A DNA stretch of 64,000 nucleotides, taken from Pseudomonas putida (GTDB taxonomy: Bacteria > Pseudomonadota > Gammaproteobacteria > Pseudomonadales > Pseudomonadaceae). Shown here piece by piece: positions 24,989 to 33,603 of this stretch. A model generated the notes under the pieces. That model was not told the DNA's origin and ran no database searches. It worked only from the letters and a program-made list of their open reading frames with translations. Each line of letters begins with the position of its first letter. Position 1 is the stretch's first letter. Location of the stretch: NCBI RefSeq assembly GCF_002906855.1, contig NZ_MINI01000048.1, forward strand, positions 682,001 to 746,000, given 5' to 3'. Made by a program: the position numbers and the translations under genes.

Positions 24989-25018
24989 CGCTTGCCCCGC
25001 GAAAGGGCCAGTACAGGC
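24989..25018. repeat. REP half element
   Basis: GCTTGCCCCGCGAAAGGGCCAGTACAGGC resembles one REP arm. It lies just after the yfiH stop codon region and upstream of the clpB promoter. Confidence 0.65.
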
Positions 25019-25758
25019 TAGCGCGGAGCCAGCCAGACCAGCGAGGCGAAGCGCCCGCCTTGCGGGGTACGGCGATAGGAGAAGAACCGCTCATCACTGA
25101 CCGTGCAATAGCCACCGCCATAAACGGCTGTGACTCCACGCGCCGCCAGGCGAATGCGCGCCAGCTCGTAGATGTCGGCCATCAACTTGCCCGGCCGCTC
25201 GCCGTCGACGAAGGCCCTGGCTGCTTCAGGATGCATGGCAGTAAAGGCATCGCGCACTTCCAGCCCCACTTCGAAGGCCTTGGGGCCAATGGCCGGCCCG
25301 AGCCACACCAGCACCTCTTCGGGCGCCAGCGCCAGGCGATCAAGCGTCGCCTCAAGCACGCCGCCCGCCAGCCCGCGCCAGCCGGCATGCGCTGCGGCCA
25401 CGCGAGTACCCGCGCGGTCACAGAACAGCGCCGGCAGGCAATCGGCCGTCATCACGGTGCAGGCGATACCTGGCTGGTCAGTCCAGCTGGCATCGGCCTC
25501 GGCCACCACGGCCGGGTCGGCATCCGCCACCACCAGGCCATGCACCTGCTTGAGCCAGGCTGGCTGGATGGCGAAGGTGTCACTCAGGCGTCGGCGGTTC
25601 TTGGTAACCGCGACCGGGTCATCGCCCACGTGATCGCCGAGATTGAAGGATTCGTAGGGTGGCAGGCTGACGCCGCCCTCACGGGTAGTGACGCAGGCGC
25701 GAACCGAAGCCGGGGCTGGCCAGTCGGGGATCAGCAGCGACTGCATCAGGCCGTTCAT
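25018..25758 (-). CDS. yfiH: YfiH/LACC1-family purine nucleoside phosphorylase-like enzyme (PgeF)
   Basis: 246 residues of the multicopper-oxidase-like, zinc-dependent DUF152 family. The active-site ligands are visible: the His of LKQVHG, the Cys of MTADCLPAL, and the His of AAHAGWRGLAGG. Members have been shown to act as purine nucleoside phosphorylases/adenosine deaminases and as a peptidoglycan-precursor proofreading enzyme (PgeF). The start at 25758 overlaps the rluD stop by 4 nt (ATGA), indicating translational coupling. The frame is open further upstream inside rluD but is not conserved-looking. Confidence 0.93.
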   Translation of the reverse strand: MNGLMQSLLIPDWPAPASVRACVTTREGGVSLPPYESFNLGDHVGDDPVAVTKNRRRLSDTFAIQPAWLKQVHGLVVADADPAVVAEADASWTDQPGIACTVMTADCLPALFCDRAGTRVAAAHAGWRGLAGGVLEATLDRLALAPEEVLVWLGPAIGPKAFEVGLEVRDAFTAMHPEAARAFVDGERPGKLMADIYELARIRLAARGVTAVYGGGYCTVSDERFFSYRRTPQGGRFASLVWLAPR

Positions 25759-26717
25759 CCGATAAAGCTCTCGCGGTCTTGGTTGAGCAGCGACAGCAAC
25801 CAGACGAAGTCGTCCGGCAGTGGCGACTCCCACTTCATCTTCTCACCGGTGATCGGGTGGACTAACGCCAGAAACCGCGCATGCAGCGCCTGGCGCGGGA
25901 AGGTCTTGACCGCCTCGACCATGGTTGGGCTGGCTGCCGGCGGAATACGGAAACGCACACCGTACGTCTGGTCGCCGACCAGCGGATAACCGACATGCGC
26001 CATGTGCACGCGGATCTGGTGAGTACGGCCGGTTTCCAGCTTGACCCGCACATGGGTGTGCGAACGGAAGCGCTTGAGCACCCGGTAGTGGCTGACCGCA
26101 GGCTTGCCGCCGTCAGTCACCGCCATGCGCTGGCGCAGCCCGCCGTGACGACCGATCGGGGCGTCGATCTTGCCGCCAGCGATCACCACCCCAACCACGA
26201 TGCATTCGTAGATCCGGCTGACAGTGCGGCTCTGCAGTTGCTCGACCAGCTTGGTCTGCGCTTGCAAGGTCTTGGCCACCACCATCAGACCGGTGGTGTC
26301 CTTGTCCAGGCGGTGAACGATTCCAGCGCGCGGCACGTTGATGATGTCTGGCACGTGGTGCAGCAGCGCATTGAGCAGCGTACCACTGGCATGCCCGGCG
26401 GCCGGGTGCACAACCAGCCCGGCAGGCTTGTTGATCACCATGATGTGGTCGTCTTCGTAGACGATATCCAGTTCGATATCTTCTGCGACCCACTCACCCT
26501 GGGCCTCTTGCTCGGCCTCCAGGATAAGTTGCGAACCACCATGGACGGGGTCCCGAGGGCGCACGACCGCGCCATCGACCGTCAGGCGGCCCTCTTTGAT
26601 CCACGAAGTAAGCCGCGAACGCGAATACTCGGCGAACAATTGGGCGGCGACCTGGTCGAGGCGTTGGCCGCCCAGTTCGGACGGGACCTCTGCGCTAAGT
26701 TGAATGATCTCGGACAT
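25755..26717 (-). CDS. rluD: 23S rRNA pseudouridine(1911/1915/1917) synthase RluD
   Basis: 320 residues. The N-terminal S4 RNA-binding domain (QRLDQVAAQLFAEYSRSRLTSWIKEG) is followed by the RluA-family catalytic domain with HRLDKDTTGLMVVAK (catalytic Asp about residue 140) and the RTHQIRVHMAHVGYPLVGD motif. It makes three pseudouridines in helix 69 of 23S rRNA. The start at 26717 (MSEIIQLSAEVP) gives the usual family length. It is divergent from bamD with a 147-bp shared upstream region, the conserved gammaproteobacterial arrangement. Confidence 0.97.
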   Translation of the reverse strand: MSEIIQLSAEVPSELGGQRLDQVAAQLFAEYSRSRLTSWIKEGRLTVDGAVVRPRDPVHGGSQLILEAEQEAQGEWVAEDIELDIVYEDDHIMVINKPAGLVVHPAAGHASGTLLNALLHHVPDIINVPRAGIVHRLDKDTTGLMVVAKTLQAQTKLVEQLQSRTVSRIYECIVVGVVIAGGKIDAPIGRHGGLRQRMAVTDGGKPAVSHYRVLKRFRSHTHVRVKLETGRTHQIRVHMAHVGYPLVGDQTYGVRFRIPPAASPTMVEAVKTFPRQALHARFLALVHPITGEKMKWESPLPDDFVWLLSLLNQDRESFIG

Positions 26718-26864
26718 GCTCGATTCGGCGGGCGCACAGCCTTTGGTTTCGGCTGCGAGCTTGTGGTTAAATACGGCTTCTTTTGTCCCGGGGTTGGCCG
26801 GGGCGCTCATCATAACAGGACGGCACCGCCCAAGACAGCGGCCGTCAAAGGGACGCAAGCCGCC

Positions 26865-27884
26865 ATGCAAGTGAAACACCTGCTGCTGATCGCCATCCTC
26901 GGGCTCACCGCGGCCTGTTCCTCCAATAAGGAAGTCATTGACGAGAACCTCAGTGAGGCCGAGCTGTATCAACAGGCTCAGGCTGACCTGGACAACTCCA
27001 GCTACACCAGCGCCGTGAACAAGCTCAAGGCTCTGGAGTCGCGTTACCCGTTCGGCCGCTACGCCGACCAGGCGCAGCTCGAGCTGATCTACGCCAACTA
27101 CAAGAACTCCGAGCCTGAGGCCGCCAAATCGGCTGCCGAGCGCTTCATTCGCCTGCACCCGCAGCACCCGAACGTAGACTACGCCTACTACCTCAAGGGC
27201 CTGACCTCGTTCGACCAGGACCGTGGCCTGCTGGCGCGTTTCCTGCCGCTGGACATGACCAAGCGTGACCCGGGTGCCGCCCGCGACTCGTACAACGAGT
27301 TCGCCCAGCTGACCAGCCGCTTCCCCAACAGCCGCTACTCGCCGGACGCCAAGCAGCGCATGATCTACCTGCGCAACCTGCTGGCTTCCTACGAAATCCA
27401 CGTGGCCGACTACTACCTGAGCCGCCAGGCCTATGTGGCCGCTGCCAACCGTGGCCGCTACGTGGTCGAGAACTTCCAGGAAACCCCATCGGTCGGCGAC
27501 GGCCTGGCGGTCATGGTCGAGTCTTACCAGAAGATGCACCTGGACGAGCTGGCGGCCACCAGCCTGGAAACCCTCAAGCTCAACTACCCGGACCACCCGA
27601 GCCTGGTCGATGGCCAGTTCCAGCCCAAGCAGACCGAGTCTGACGGCCGCGGCTGGCTGTCCAAGGCCACCCTGGGCCTGATCGAGACCGAAACCCCGCT
27701 GCCGCCGGGCGAGACCCGCGCCAACCAGGACGTGGTCAAGCAGTTCCAGGACGCGCGCGACGAGATGCCGCAAGAGCTGCTGCCGAAGGACGAGAACGGC
27801 GACCCGATCGTGCCGGCAGGCCCGAAGGAAGCTGAGAAAGACCGCTCGTGGTTCAGCTACATGACCTTTGGTCTGTTCGACTGA
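26865..27884 (+). CDS. bamD: Outer-membrane assembly lipoprotein BamD
   Basis: 339 residues. The signal peptide ends with the lipobox LTAAC (Cys18), followed by five TPR-like repeats (for example LYQQAQADLDNSSYTSAVNKLKALESRYPFG and AAKSAAERFIRLHPQHPNVDYAYYLKG). It is an essential part of the BAM complex that inserts beta-barrel proteins. It is about 90 residues longer than E. coli BamD owing to an acidic C-terminal extension, usual for pseudomonads. The ATG at 26865 has AAAGGGA 11-17 nt upstream. A strong terminator follows. Confidence 0.97.
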   Translation: MQVKHLLLIAILGLTAACSSNKEVIDENLSEAELYQQAQADLDNSSYTSAVNKLKALESRYPFGRYADQAQLELIYANYKNSEPEAAKSAAERFIRLHPQHPNVDYAYYLKGLTSFDQDRGLLARFLPLDMTKRDPGAARDSYNEFAQLTSRFPNSRYSPDAKQRMIYLRNLLASYEIHVADYYLSRQAYVAAANRGRYVVENFQETPSVGDGLAVMVESYQKMHLDELAATSLETLKLNYPDHPSLVDGQFQPKQTESDGRGWLSKATLGLIETETPLPPGETRANQDVVKQFQDARDEMPQELLPKDENGDPIVPAGPKEAEKDRSWFSYMTFGLFD

Positions 27885-27900
27885 TCCAAGCGCAGTGAGA

Positions 27901-27928
27901 AAGGGAGGCCAGAGGCCTCCCTTTTTTT
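27901..27928 (+). terminator. Terminator of bamD
   Basis: AAGGGAGGCC AGA GGCCTCCCTT followed by TTTTT, 16 nt after the stop. Confidence 0.92.
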
Positions 27929-27977
27929 ATGCCCGCGTCCTAGACTGTCGGCTTCTACAACCAACAAGCTGGACACC

Positions 27978-28208
27978 ATGGTTCGCCTACTCTTCTGGAT
28001 CGCCCTGATCGCCGCCGCGTTCTGGCTGTGGCGCAAGTTCAAAGTCAGCCAGCAGTCGCACTCCGAGCCAAAGCTCGACGCGCCGCTAAAGATGGTGCGC
28101 TGCGCCCACTGCGGCGTGCATCTGCCCAACGACCGGGCGCTACAGCAGGGGAATGACTGGTATTGCAGCCAGGCACACTTGCAGCAAGGGCCTGGCCAAT
28201 CGCGGTAA
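27978..28208 (+). CDS. PP0621-type small membrane/zinc-knuckle protein
   Basis: 76 residues. One N-terminal transmembrane helix (LLFWIALIAAAFWLW) is followed by a cytoplasmic segment with CAHCGVHLPNDRAL and a later YCSQAH. The CxxC...C...H spacing suggests one zinc site. It resembles the PP0621 family of short Pseudomonas proteins; no function is established. A GGGCCC inverted repeat at 28229-28247 lies between it and the convergent thiO. Confidence 0.85.
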   Translation: MVRLLFWIALIAAAFWLWRKFKVSQQSHSEPKLDAPLKMVRCAHCGVHLPNDRALQQGNDWYCSQAHLQQGPGQSR

Positions 28209-28254
28209 TCTGTTAGTTCGGTGAAATTGGGCCCGCTATGTGGGCCCGGCGATC

Positions 28255-29352
28255 TCAGCCCAAACGCCCTGCCGGCGCATACGGTGCCGGATCGATAATT
28301 GGCTCGTCCCCGGTCAGCAGGTCGGTGAACAGCTGGCACGAAGCAGGCGCCAGCACCAACCCGTTGCGGTAATGCCCGCAGTTCAGCCACAGACCGTCAT
28401 GCCCCGGCACTGGCCCGATGTAAGGAATGCCTTCCGGCGAGCCAGGCCGCAGTCCTGCCCAGTGCCCCACCACCATGGCATCCTTCAGCTCTGGCAGCAG
28501 TTCGATGGCCGAAGCCTTGAGGCTGGCCAGCGCGTCCTCGGTCGGGGTCTTGTCGTAACCGGCATGTTCCAGCGTACTGCCCACGAGGATGTGCCCGTCA
28601 CGACGCGGGATCGCATAGCGCCCCTTGGCCAGCACCATGCTCGGCAGGAAGTCTTCGGCGCACTTGAACAGGATCATCTGGCCCTTCACCGGCTCCACCG
28701 GCAGCTCAAGCCCCAGGGTGCGCAGCAGGTCGCCACTCCAGGCGCCAGCACTGAGCACCACTTCATCTGCCTTGAGCACACCGTCAGCTGTGTGTACGCC
28801 TGTCACGCGCCCATTCTCGTGAACGAAGCCGCTGACCTGGCAGTGCTCGCGCAAGGTGACGTTGGGCAGTGTCAGCAACGCTGACTTGAGCGACTTCACC
28901 AGGCGAGGGTTACGCACGTTGGCCACACCGGCCATGAAGATCGCGTGCTTGAAACCTGGACCAAGCACCGGCACTGCATCGTAGGCGGCGCAGATATCCA
29001 CAGCGCTGAGTGGCCTGCGCTCACGCTCGGCCCAGGCCAGCGCCTCGGCTTCGTCGTCCAGATCGAGCCAGTACAGGCCAGTGGTGTGCACCTCAGGATC
29101 GAGGCCTGTACTGGCGAACAGACGCTCGCCCAGTTGCGGATAAAAATCCTGCGACCAATGCGCCAGCGCAGTCACCGCCGGGCTGTAGCGCCAGGGGTAC
29201 AGCGGAGAAACGATACCGCCGCCGGCCCAGGAAGACTCACGGCCAACTTCGCCCTGGTCACACACCACCACCTGGCCGACCTTGGCCGCCAGGTTGAACG
29301 CGGTCAGCAGGCCGATCACCCCGCCGCCGACCACCACTACTTGCTTGCTCAT
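28255..29352 (-). CDS. thiO: Glycine oxidase ThiO
   Basis: 365 residues of the DAO family. The N-terminal FAD motif is VVVVGGGVIGLLTAFNL, and conserved segments GRESSWAGGGIVSPLYPW and the C-terminal GHWAGLRPGSPEGIPYIGP...NCGHYRNGLVLAP are present. It oxidises glycine to iminoglycine for the thiazole moiety of thiamine. The start at 29352 (MSKQVVVVGGG) is preferred to one five codons upstream. It is downstream of the minor pilin genes on the same strand, as in P. aeruginosa where thiO lies beside fimT. Confidence 0.93.
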   Translation of the reverse strand: MSKQVVVVGGGVIGLLTAFNLAAKVGQVVVCDQGEVGRESSWAGGGIVSPLYPWRYSPAVTALAHWSQDFYPQLGERLFASTGLDPEVHTTGLYWLDLDDEAEALAWAERERRPLSAVDICAAYDAVPVLGPGFKHAIFMAGVANVRNPRLVKSLKSALLTLPNVTLREHCQVSGFVHENGRVTGVHTADGVLKADEVVLSAGAWSGDLLRTLGLELPVEPVKGQMILFKCAEDFLPSMVLAKGRYAIPRRDGHILVGSTLEHAGYDKTPTEDALASLKASAIELLPELKDAMVVGHWAGLRPGSPEGIPYIGPVPGHDGLWLNCGHYRNGLVLAPASCQLFTDLLTGDEPIIDPAPYAPAGRLG

Positions 29353-29405
29353 CTGTCGATCCAACACCTGAAGTAAATCCGCGATGCCTGGGCATCATTC
29401 AACCT

Positions 29406-29795
29406 TCAGCTTCCCCAGCAGCGCTCGCTGCTTTCCATGGCGCCCGGATTGCGCTGCACACCGGCCTGGTCGAGCTGGAAGTCGCCACAGCGGTCATCGG
29501 CCATCAGGCCATCAGGCAGCCGGCGGGCGATCAGCGTGAAGGTATCGCTGTCGCGCTGGGCCTGCAGGCGGTAGTGGCGGTTGCCGATGGGCAGCTGTGG
29601 GTCGCCCTCGGCGTACTGGCCGGTGCGCACGCGATGGCGCTCCAGGCGCAGGGCAGTGTCATGCAGCAGGCCAACCACTTCGCTTCGTGCGGCTCGCCTG
29701 AGCTGGTCGCTGTAACTGGGGTAGGCAATGGCTGCCAGAATGCCGGTCACAGCCACGACAATCAACAACTCGATCAGGGTCATACCTTGCTGCAT
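29406..29795 (-). CDS. pilE: Minor type IV pilin PilE
   Basis: 129 residues. The prepilin leader is very short (MQQG), followed by MTLIELLIVVAVTGILAAIAYP with Glu5. A C-terminal Cys pair (DDRCGDF...SERCWGS) is present. It is the last of the pilV-pilW-pilX-pilE set and starts 1 nt after the pilX stop. Minor pilins prime pilus assembly at the tip. Confidence 0.85.
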   Translation of the reverse strand: MQQGMTLIELLIVVAVTGILAAIAYPSYSDQLRRAARSEVVGLLHDTALRLERHRVRTGQYAEGDPQLPIGNRHYRLQAQRDSDTFTLIARRLPDGLMADDRCGDFQLDQAGVQRNPGAMESSERCWGS

Positions 29796-29796
29796 G

Positions 29797-30270
29797 TCAG
29801 TCCTGCCTCAGTCTTTGCCGCCAGAGGATGCGCTGGGGGGCTTGTGGTTGCGCGGTCGGGATGGCGTAGACGGCTTCCAGGACCTGGCGGGCTGTCAGTT
29901 GCTGGCTGACAGCTGTTACGCGGTACAAGGTGAACCGCTCACCCTCGGGCATATGTGCAGCTCGGTCGGTTTCGCCTAGGTTCTGCAGGTGAAAGTAGCC
30001 GTCCTTGATCTTCTGCCATTGGCCTCGCAAGTCGTGCGGACGTGGAGGTGGTTGGCAGTCGCTGCACTTGTCGGGCGGGGAACGCTGCAGTTCATCGACA
30101 CCGGCCTGCAGCACGATCTCTGCTTGTTCGAATGCCACCAGGCCATCACTCATGGCGCCGGTCATGCGCGTTTCGACCAGTGCATCGCGCAGGGCTGAAG
30201 CTGCAAGCAAGGCCAGCAGCATGCTGAACACCAGCGCCAGCAGCAGCACGATACCGCGCTGATGCTTCAT
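29797..30270 (-). CDS. pilX: Minor pilin PilX
   Basis: 157 residues. The N-terminus MKHQRGIVLLLALVFSMLLALLAASAL is a PilX-type prepilin peptide lacking a strict FTLIEL core, as is usual for PilX. A CSDC pair is present in the middle. The start overlaps the pilW stop (ATGA). The adhesin gene pilY1, which normally follows pilX in P. aeruginosa, is absent. Confidence 0.85.
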   Translation of the reverse strand: MKHQRGIVLLLALVFSMLLALLAASALRDALVETRMTGAMSDGLVAFEQAEIVLQAGVDELQRSPPDKCSDCQPPPRPHDLRGQWQKIKDGYFHLQNLGETDRAAHMPEGERFTLYRVTAVSQQLTARQVLEAVYAIPTAQPQAPQRILWRQRLRQD

Positions 30271-30914
30271 GGGATGGATACCGGATTGCGCAGTGCCACG
30301 CTCAGTTCATGGCGCTGTTCGAGCTTCGTAGTCGGTTCATACAAGGTCAGTTGCAGGTCTATCCGCCCCCCGTCCGCAGTCTCGACATGCACTATCCGTA
30401 ACTGACGAACATGATCGACCAGCGGCTGTGTATTGCTACGTCGCTTTAACCTCAACGTGCTGCCCTTCACATCGTAACGATGGTGACTGACAGGAATTGC
30501 CATGAGCTTTTCTGGGTTCAGAGGGCGCTCGCTGTGTACATGGACCTTATCGATACAATCGGTCAGTACCGTCCAGTCCGGTACACCGGGATACCCTGAT
30601 AGCTCAGCGACCACCAGGCCAAGGCTAGCGGTGCCGACTTCAAGTGGTTGCTTGAAGGCTTGCCGTGCAGCCGAGTCCTTGAAGTCGGCAGGCTTCAGTT
30701 GCAGGCATCCGAACATTCCGGCCATGCGAATATCCTGAGCCATGCGCAGTAACGCCAGGCGGGCGTCATCCTGCAAGCGCAGAGCAGCCCCCTGCAGACG
30801 CCAGCCGTGGTGGGCGGAGGTGAACAGTTGACCGGCCGCCGCCAGCAGCATCAACCCTATAGCCAGTGCCAGCGTCACTTCGAGCAAACCGAAACCACCC
30901 TGCCCGCGCCTCAT
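30267..30914 (-). CDS. pilW: Minor pilin PilW
   Basis: 215 residues. The leader MRRGQGG is followed by FGLLEVTLALAIGLMLLAAAGQLF; Glu5 is present (FGLLE). Two Cys are present (FGCLQL, TDCIDK). The start at 30914 has GGAG 8-11 nt upstream and overlaps the pilV stop by 4 nt. The frame is open a further 55 codons upstream, which is the shadow of pilV. Confidence 0.85.
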   Translation of the reverse strand: MRRGQGGFGLLEVTLALAIGLMLLAAAGQLFTSAHHGWRLQGAALRLQDDARLALLRMAQDIRMAGMFGCLQLKPADFKDSAARQAFKQPLEVGTASLGLVVAELSGYPGVPDWTVLTDCIDKVHVHSERPLNPEKLMAIPVSHHRYDVKGSTLRLKRRSNTQPLVDHVRQLRIVHVETADGGRIDLQLTLYEPTTKLEQRHELSVALRNPVSIP

Positions 30915-31093
30915 CGCAAGCTCCGCTCTCGTTCGCTGTGCTCCGCCAGCACCGCCTGCCCATGGCGACGTGCATTTTCCGTGGCCTGCAAAGCCTTCAA
31001 CTGCAACCCTGCTGCGGCGAATATGCCCACGGCCACTACCAGTACAGCAAGTAACACCTCGACCAGCGTCATGCCCCACTGCTTCTTGTGCAT
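30911..31093 (-). CDS. pilV: Short PilV-like minor pilin
   Basis: 60 residues only. The leader MHKKQWG is followed by MTLVEVLLAVLVVAVGIFAAAGLQLKALQATENARRHGQA, the conserved PilV N-terminal helix with Glu5. PilV proteins are usually well over 120 residues. Here the frame stops right after the N-terminal helix, and the stop overlaps the pilW start codon, which suggests a fixed short form rather than a recent frameshift. It would lack the globular head, so function is doubtful. Confidence 0.75.
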   Translation of the reverse strand: MHKKQWGMTLVEVLLAVLVVAVGIFAAAGLQLKALQATENARRHGQAVLAEHSERERSLR

Positions 31094-31202
31094 CCCTGCA
31101 TCTCCTGCGACATTTCCCGCAATTGCATTGAACTTGGTCGACTGGACCTCCTGTCCAACGACCGTGAAGCTATAGCCAAGCACTTCCAGGGAGGAATGCA
31201 CG

Positions 31203-31694
31203 GTGAGGCAACGTGGTGTAACACTGATTCAAATGATGTTCGCCCTGGCTATGGCCGCCTTGCTGACGCAGCTCGGCATGCCGGCCTACGCCAGGTTGAG
31301 CGATGACCTACACAGAGCTGCGGCAGCCCGAGATCTGGCCCAGGCACTGCGCAGCGCGCGCAGCCACGCCATGCTGCAAAGCCAGCAGGTGCTGGTGCAA
31401 TCTCTGGAGGACGATTGGGGAAAAGGTTGGCGCGTGCTGCTGGAACACAATCAGCAAGTGCTGCGCGAACACCGCCTATCACGGCCAGTGAACATTGCAG
31501 CCAATACTGGCAGGCAGGTGAAGTTCAGTGCACTGGGTGTACCGCTGGGAGTGAACAACGGATTACTGGGGGGCAGACTGGAACTCTGCGAAAAGCCTTC
31601 CAGCAAGAGTCAATATCGGGTGGTACTGGCAACCAGTGGCAGAATCAGCCTGCGCACAGATGAACCGGAAAAGTCCCTGTGCGCAGGCCGCTGA
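31203..31694 (+). CDS. fimT: FimT/FimU-like (GspH family) pseudopilin
   Basis: 163 residues starting with GTG at 31203, with AGGGAGGAA upstream. The leader MRQRG is followed by VTLIQMMFALAMAALLTQLGMPAY. The GspH-type region includes ARDLAQALRSARSHAMLQSQQV. Position 5 of the mature protein, normally Glu, is Gln. It is divergent from pilV by 109 bp and convergent with ispH, with 1 nt between stops. Confidence 0.85.
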   Translation: MRQRGVTLIQMMFALAMAALLTQLGMPAYARLSDDLHRAAAARDLAQALRSARSHAMLQSQQVLVQSLEDDWGKGWRVLLEHNQQVLREHRLSRPVNIAANTGRQVKFSALGVPLGVNNGLLGGRLELCEKPSSKSQYRVVLATSGRISLRTDEPEKSLCAGR

Positions 31695-31695
31695 C

Positions 31696-32643
31696 TCAGA
31701 TCAGCGAGCGAACCCGCAGCTCTTTAGGCATGGAGAACGTGATGTTCTCCGGCCGCCCATCCAGCTCTTCAGCGCCGGTAGCGCCCCAGGCCTTGAGCTG
31801 TTCGATCACACCCTGCACCAACACTTCGGGGGCCGAAGCACCGGCAGTGATACCCACCCGTTGCGCCTTTTCAAACCAGGCACGCTGCATGTCCTCAGCG
31901 CCATCGATCAGATAGGCCGGGGTGCCCATGCGCTCGGCCAGCTCGCGCAGGCGGTTGGAGTTGGAGCTGTTGGGGCTGCCAACCACCAGCAATACATCAC
32001 TCTCACTGGCCAGCTGCTTGACAGCGTCCTGGCGGTTTTGAGTGGCATAGCAGATGTCGTCCTTGCGCGGGCCGCCGATGTTCGGGAAGCGTGCGCGCAG
32101 GGCATCGATGACACGGCTGGTGTCGTCCATCGACAGCGTGGTCTGGGTGACGAAGGCCAGGTGGTCCGGGTCGTTCACCTGCAGCTTGGCAACATCCTCC
32201 TCGTCTTCGACGAGGTAGATGGCACCGCCATTGCTGGCGTCGTATTGACCCATGGTGCCTTCGACTTCCGGGTGCCCCTCGTGGCCGATGAGAATGCACT
32301 CACGGCCATCGCGACTGTACTTGGCCACTTCGATATGAACCTTGGTAACCAGCGGGCAGGTCGCGTCGAACACCTTCAGGCCACGGCCGGCAGCTTCCTG
32401 GCGTACGGCCTGAGAAACACCGTGGGCACTGAAGATGACGATGACATCGTCTGGCACCTGGTCCAGTTCTTCGACAAAGATGGCGCCACGGTTGCGCAAG
32501 TCTTCCACCACGAACTTGTTGTGCACCACTTCGTGACGCACATAGATCGGCGGGCCGAAGACTTCCAGCGCACGGTTGACGATTTCGATCGCCCGGTCGA
32601 CCCCCGCGCAGAAGCCGCGCGGGTTAGCGAGTTTGATTTGCAT
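31696..32643 (-). CDS. ispH: 4-hydroxy-3-methylbut-2-enyl diphosphate reductase IspH
   Basis: 315 residues. The three Fe-S cysteines are in PRGFCAGVDRA (Cys12), FDATCPLVTK (about 96) and ICYATQNRQ (about 197). It catalyses the last step of the MEP isoprenoid pathway. It is the last gene of murJ-ribF-ileS-lspA-fkpB-ispH, 14 nt after the fkpB stop. Confidence 0.97.
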   Translation of the reverse strand: MQIKLANPRGFCAGVDRAIEIVNRALEVFGPPIYVRHEVVHNKFVVEDLRNRGAIFVEELDQVPDDVIVIFSAHGVSQAVRQEAAGRGLKVFDATCPLVTKVHIEVAKYSRDGRECILIGHEGHPEVEGTMGQYDASNGGAIYLVEDEEDVAKLQVNDPDHLAFVTQTTLSMDDTSRVIDALRARFPNIGGPRKDDICYATQNRQDAVKQLASESDVLLVVGSPNSSNSNRLRELAERMGTPAYLIDGAEDMQRAWFEKAQRVGITAGASAPEVLVQGVIEQLKAWGATGAEELDGRPENITFSMPKELRVRSLI

Positions 32644-32657
32644 GCTCGGCTCCAGGC

Positions 32658-33095
32658 CTACAGGGCCTTGACCTCGAGGATCTCCACCTCGAAGGTCAGG
32701 GTCTTGCCAGCCAGTGGGTGATTGAAGTCGATGGTCACCTGATTGTCATCGAACGCTTTGACCACACCCGGCAGCTCGGTGTTGGCGGCGTCGTTGAAGA
32801 TGATCAGCAGCCCTTCGGACAACTCCATACCCTCGAACTGGGACCGTGGCATGACTTGCACGTTCTGAGGGTTGGGCTGGCCGAAGGCGTTCTCCGGGGC
32901 CACCACCACGGTGCGCTTGTCACCGGCCTTGAAGCCGAACAACGCGCTCTCGAAGCCTGGCAGCAGGTTGCCGTCGCCGACCTTGAAGGTGGCCGGGGCC
33001 TTGTCGAACGTACTGTCGACGGTGTCGCCGTTTTCCAGGTGCAGCGCGAAGTGCAGGGTGACTTCGGTGTTCTGGCCGATACGGGTGTCAGTCAT
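32658..33095 (-). CDS. fkpB: FKBP-type peptidyl-prolyl isomerase (SlpA/FkpB type)
   Basis: 145 residues with an FKBP core and inserted flap domain: LHLENGDTVDSTFDKAPATFKVGDGNLLPGFESALFG and VVVAPENAFGQPNPQNVQVMPR. It overlaps the lspA stop by 8 nt. The standard lspA-fkpB-ispH order supports the assignment. Confidence 0.95.
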   Translation of the reverse strand: MTDTRIGQNTEVTLHFALHLENGDTVDSTFDKAPATFKVGDGNLLPGFESALFGFKAGDKRTVVVAPENAFGQPNPQNVQVMPRSQFEGMELSEGLLIIFNDAANTELPGVVKAFDDNQVTIDFNHPLAGKTLTFEVEILEVKAL

Positions 33096-33603
33096 GGACC
33101 GGATCCTCGGACTTCTTGCTCTTGAACATATCCAGCGCCAACATCACCGCACCAACGGTGATGGCGCTGTCGGCCAGGTTAAAGGCCGGGAAGTAATGAC
33201 GGTTCTGCCAGTGCACCAGGATGAAGTCGACCACATGGCCGAGCACGATGCGGTCGTACAGGTTGCCGATCGCACCGCCCAGTACCAGTGCCAACGCCAC
33301 CGCCAGCCAGGTTTCACCGCGCCCCAGGCGCTTGAGCCAGACCACCAGCACTGCACTCACCACCACCGCAATCAGGGCGAACAGCCAGCGCTGCCAGCCG
33401 GCGCCATCGGCGAGGAAGCTGAAGGCAGCACCGGTGTTGTAGGCCAGGGTCCAGCTGAAGTAGTCAGGGATGACGACGATCTGCTGGTACATGGTCAGGG
33501 CGTTGTTGAAATACAGCTTGGTGGCCTGGTCGAGGACCAGGACCAGCAAGCTCAGCCACAGCCATGCAAGGCGCCCGAAGCGCCCTGCTGCAGGGTTAGG
33601 CAT
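33088..33603 (-). CDS. lspA: Lipoprotein signal peptidase LspA
   Basis: 171 residues with four transmembrane helices. The catalytic aspartates are in GNLYDRIVLGHVVDFI and AFNLADSAITVGA. It removes signal peptides from prolipoproteins such as BamD. The start at 33603 overlaps the end of ileS by 8 nt. Confidence 0.96.
   Translation of the reverse strand: MPNPAAGRFGRLAWLWLSLLVLVLDQATKLYFNNALTMYQQIVVIPDYFSWTLAYNTGAAFSFLADGAGWQRWLFALIAVVVSAVLVVWLKRLGRGETWLAVALALVLGGAIGNLYDRIVLGHVVDFILVHWQNRHYFPAFNLADSAITVGAVMLALDMFKSKKSEDPVHD

Noticed and set aside
25881..26864. Upstream extension of bamD (frame open for 328 codons)
   Set aside because: It is antisense to rluD; BamD's lipoprotein signal begins at 26865.
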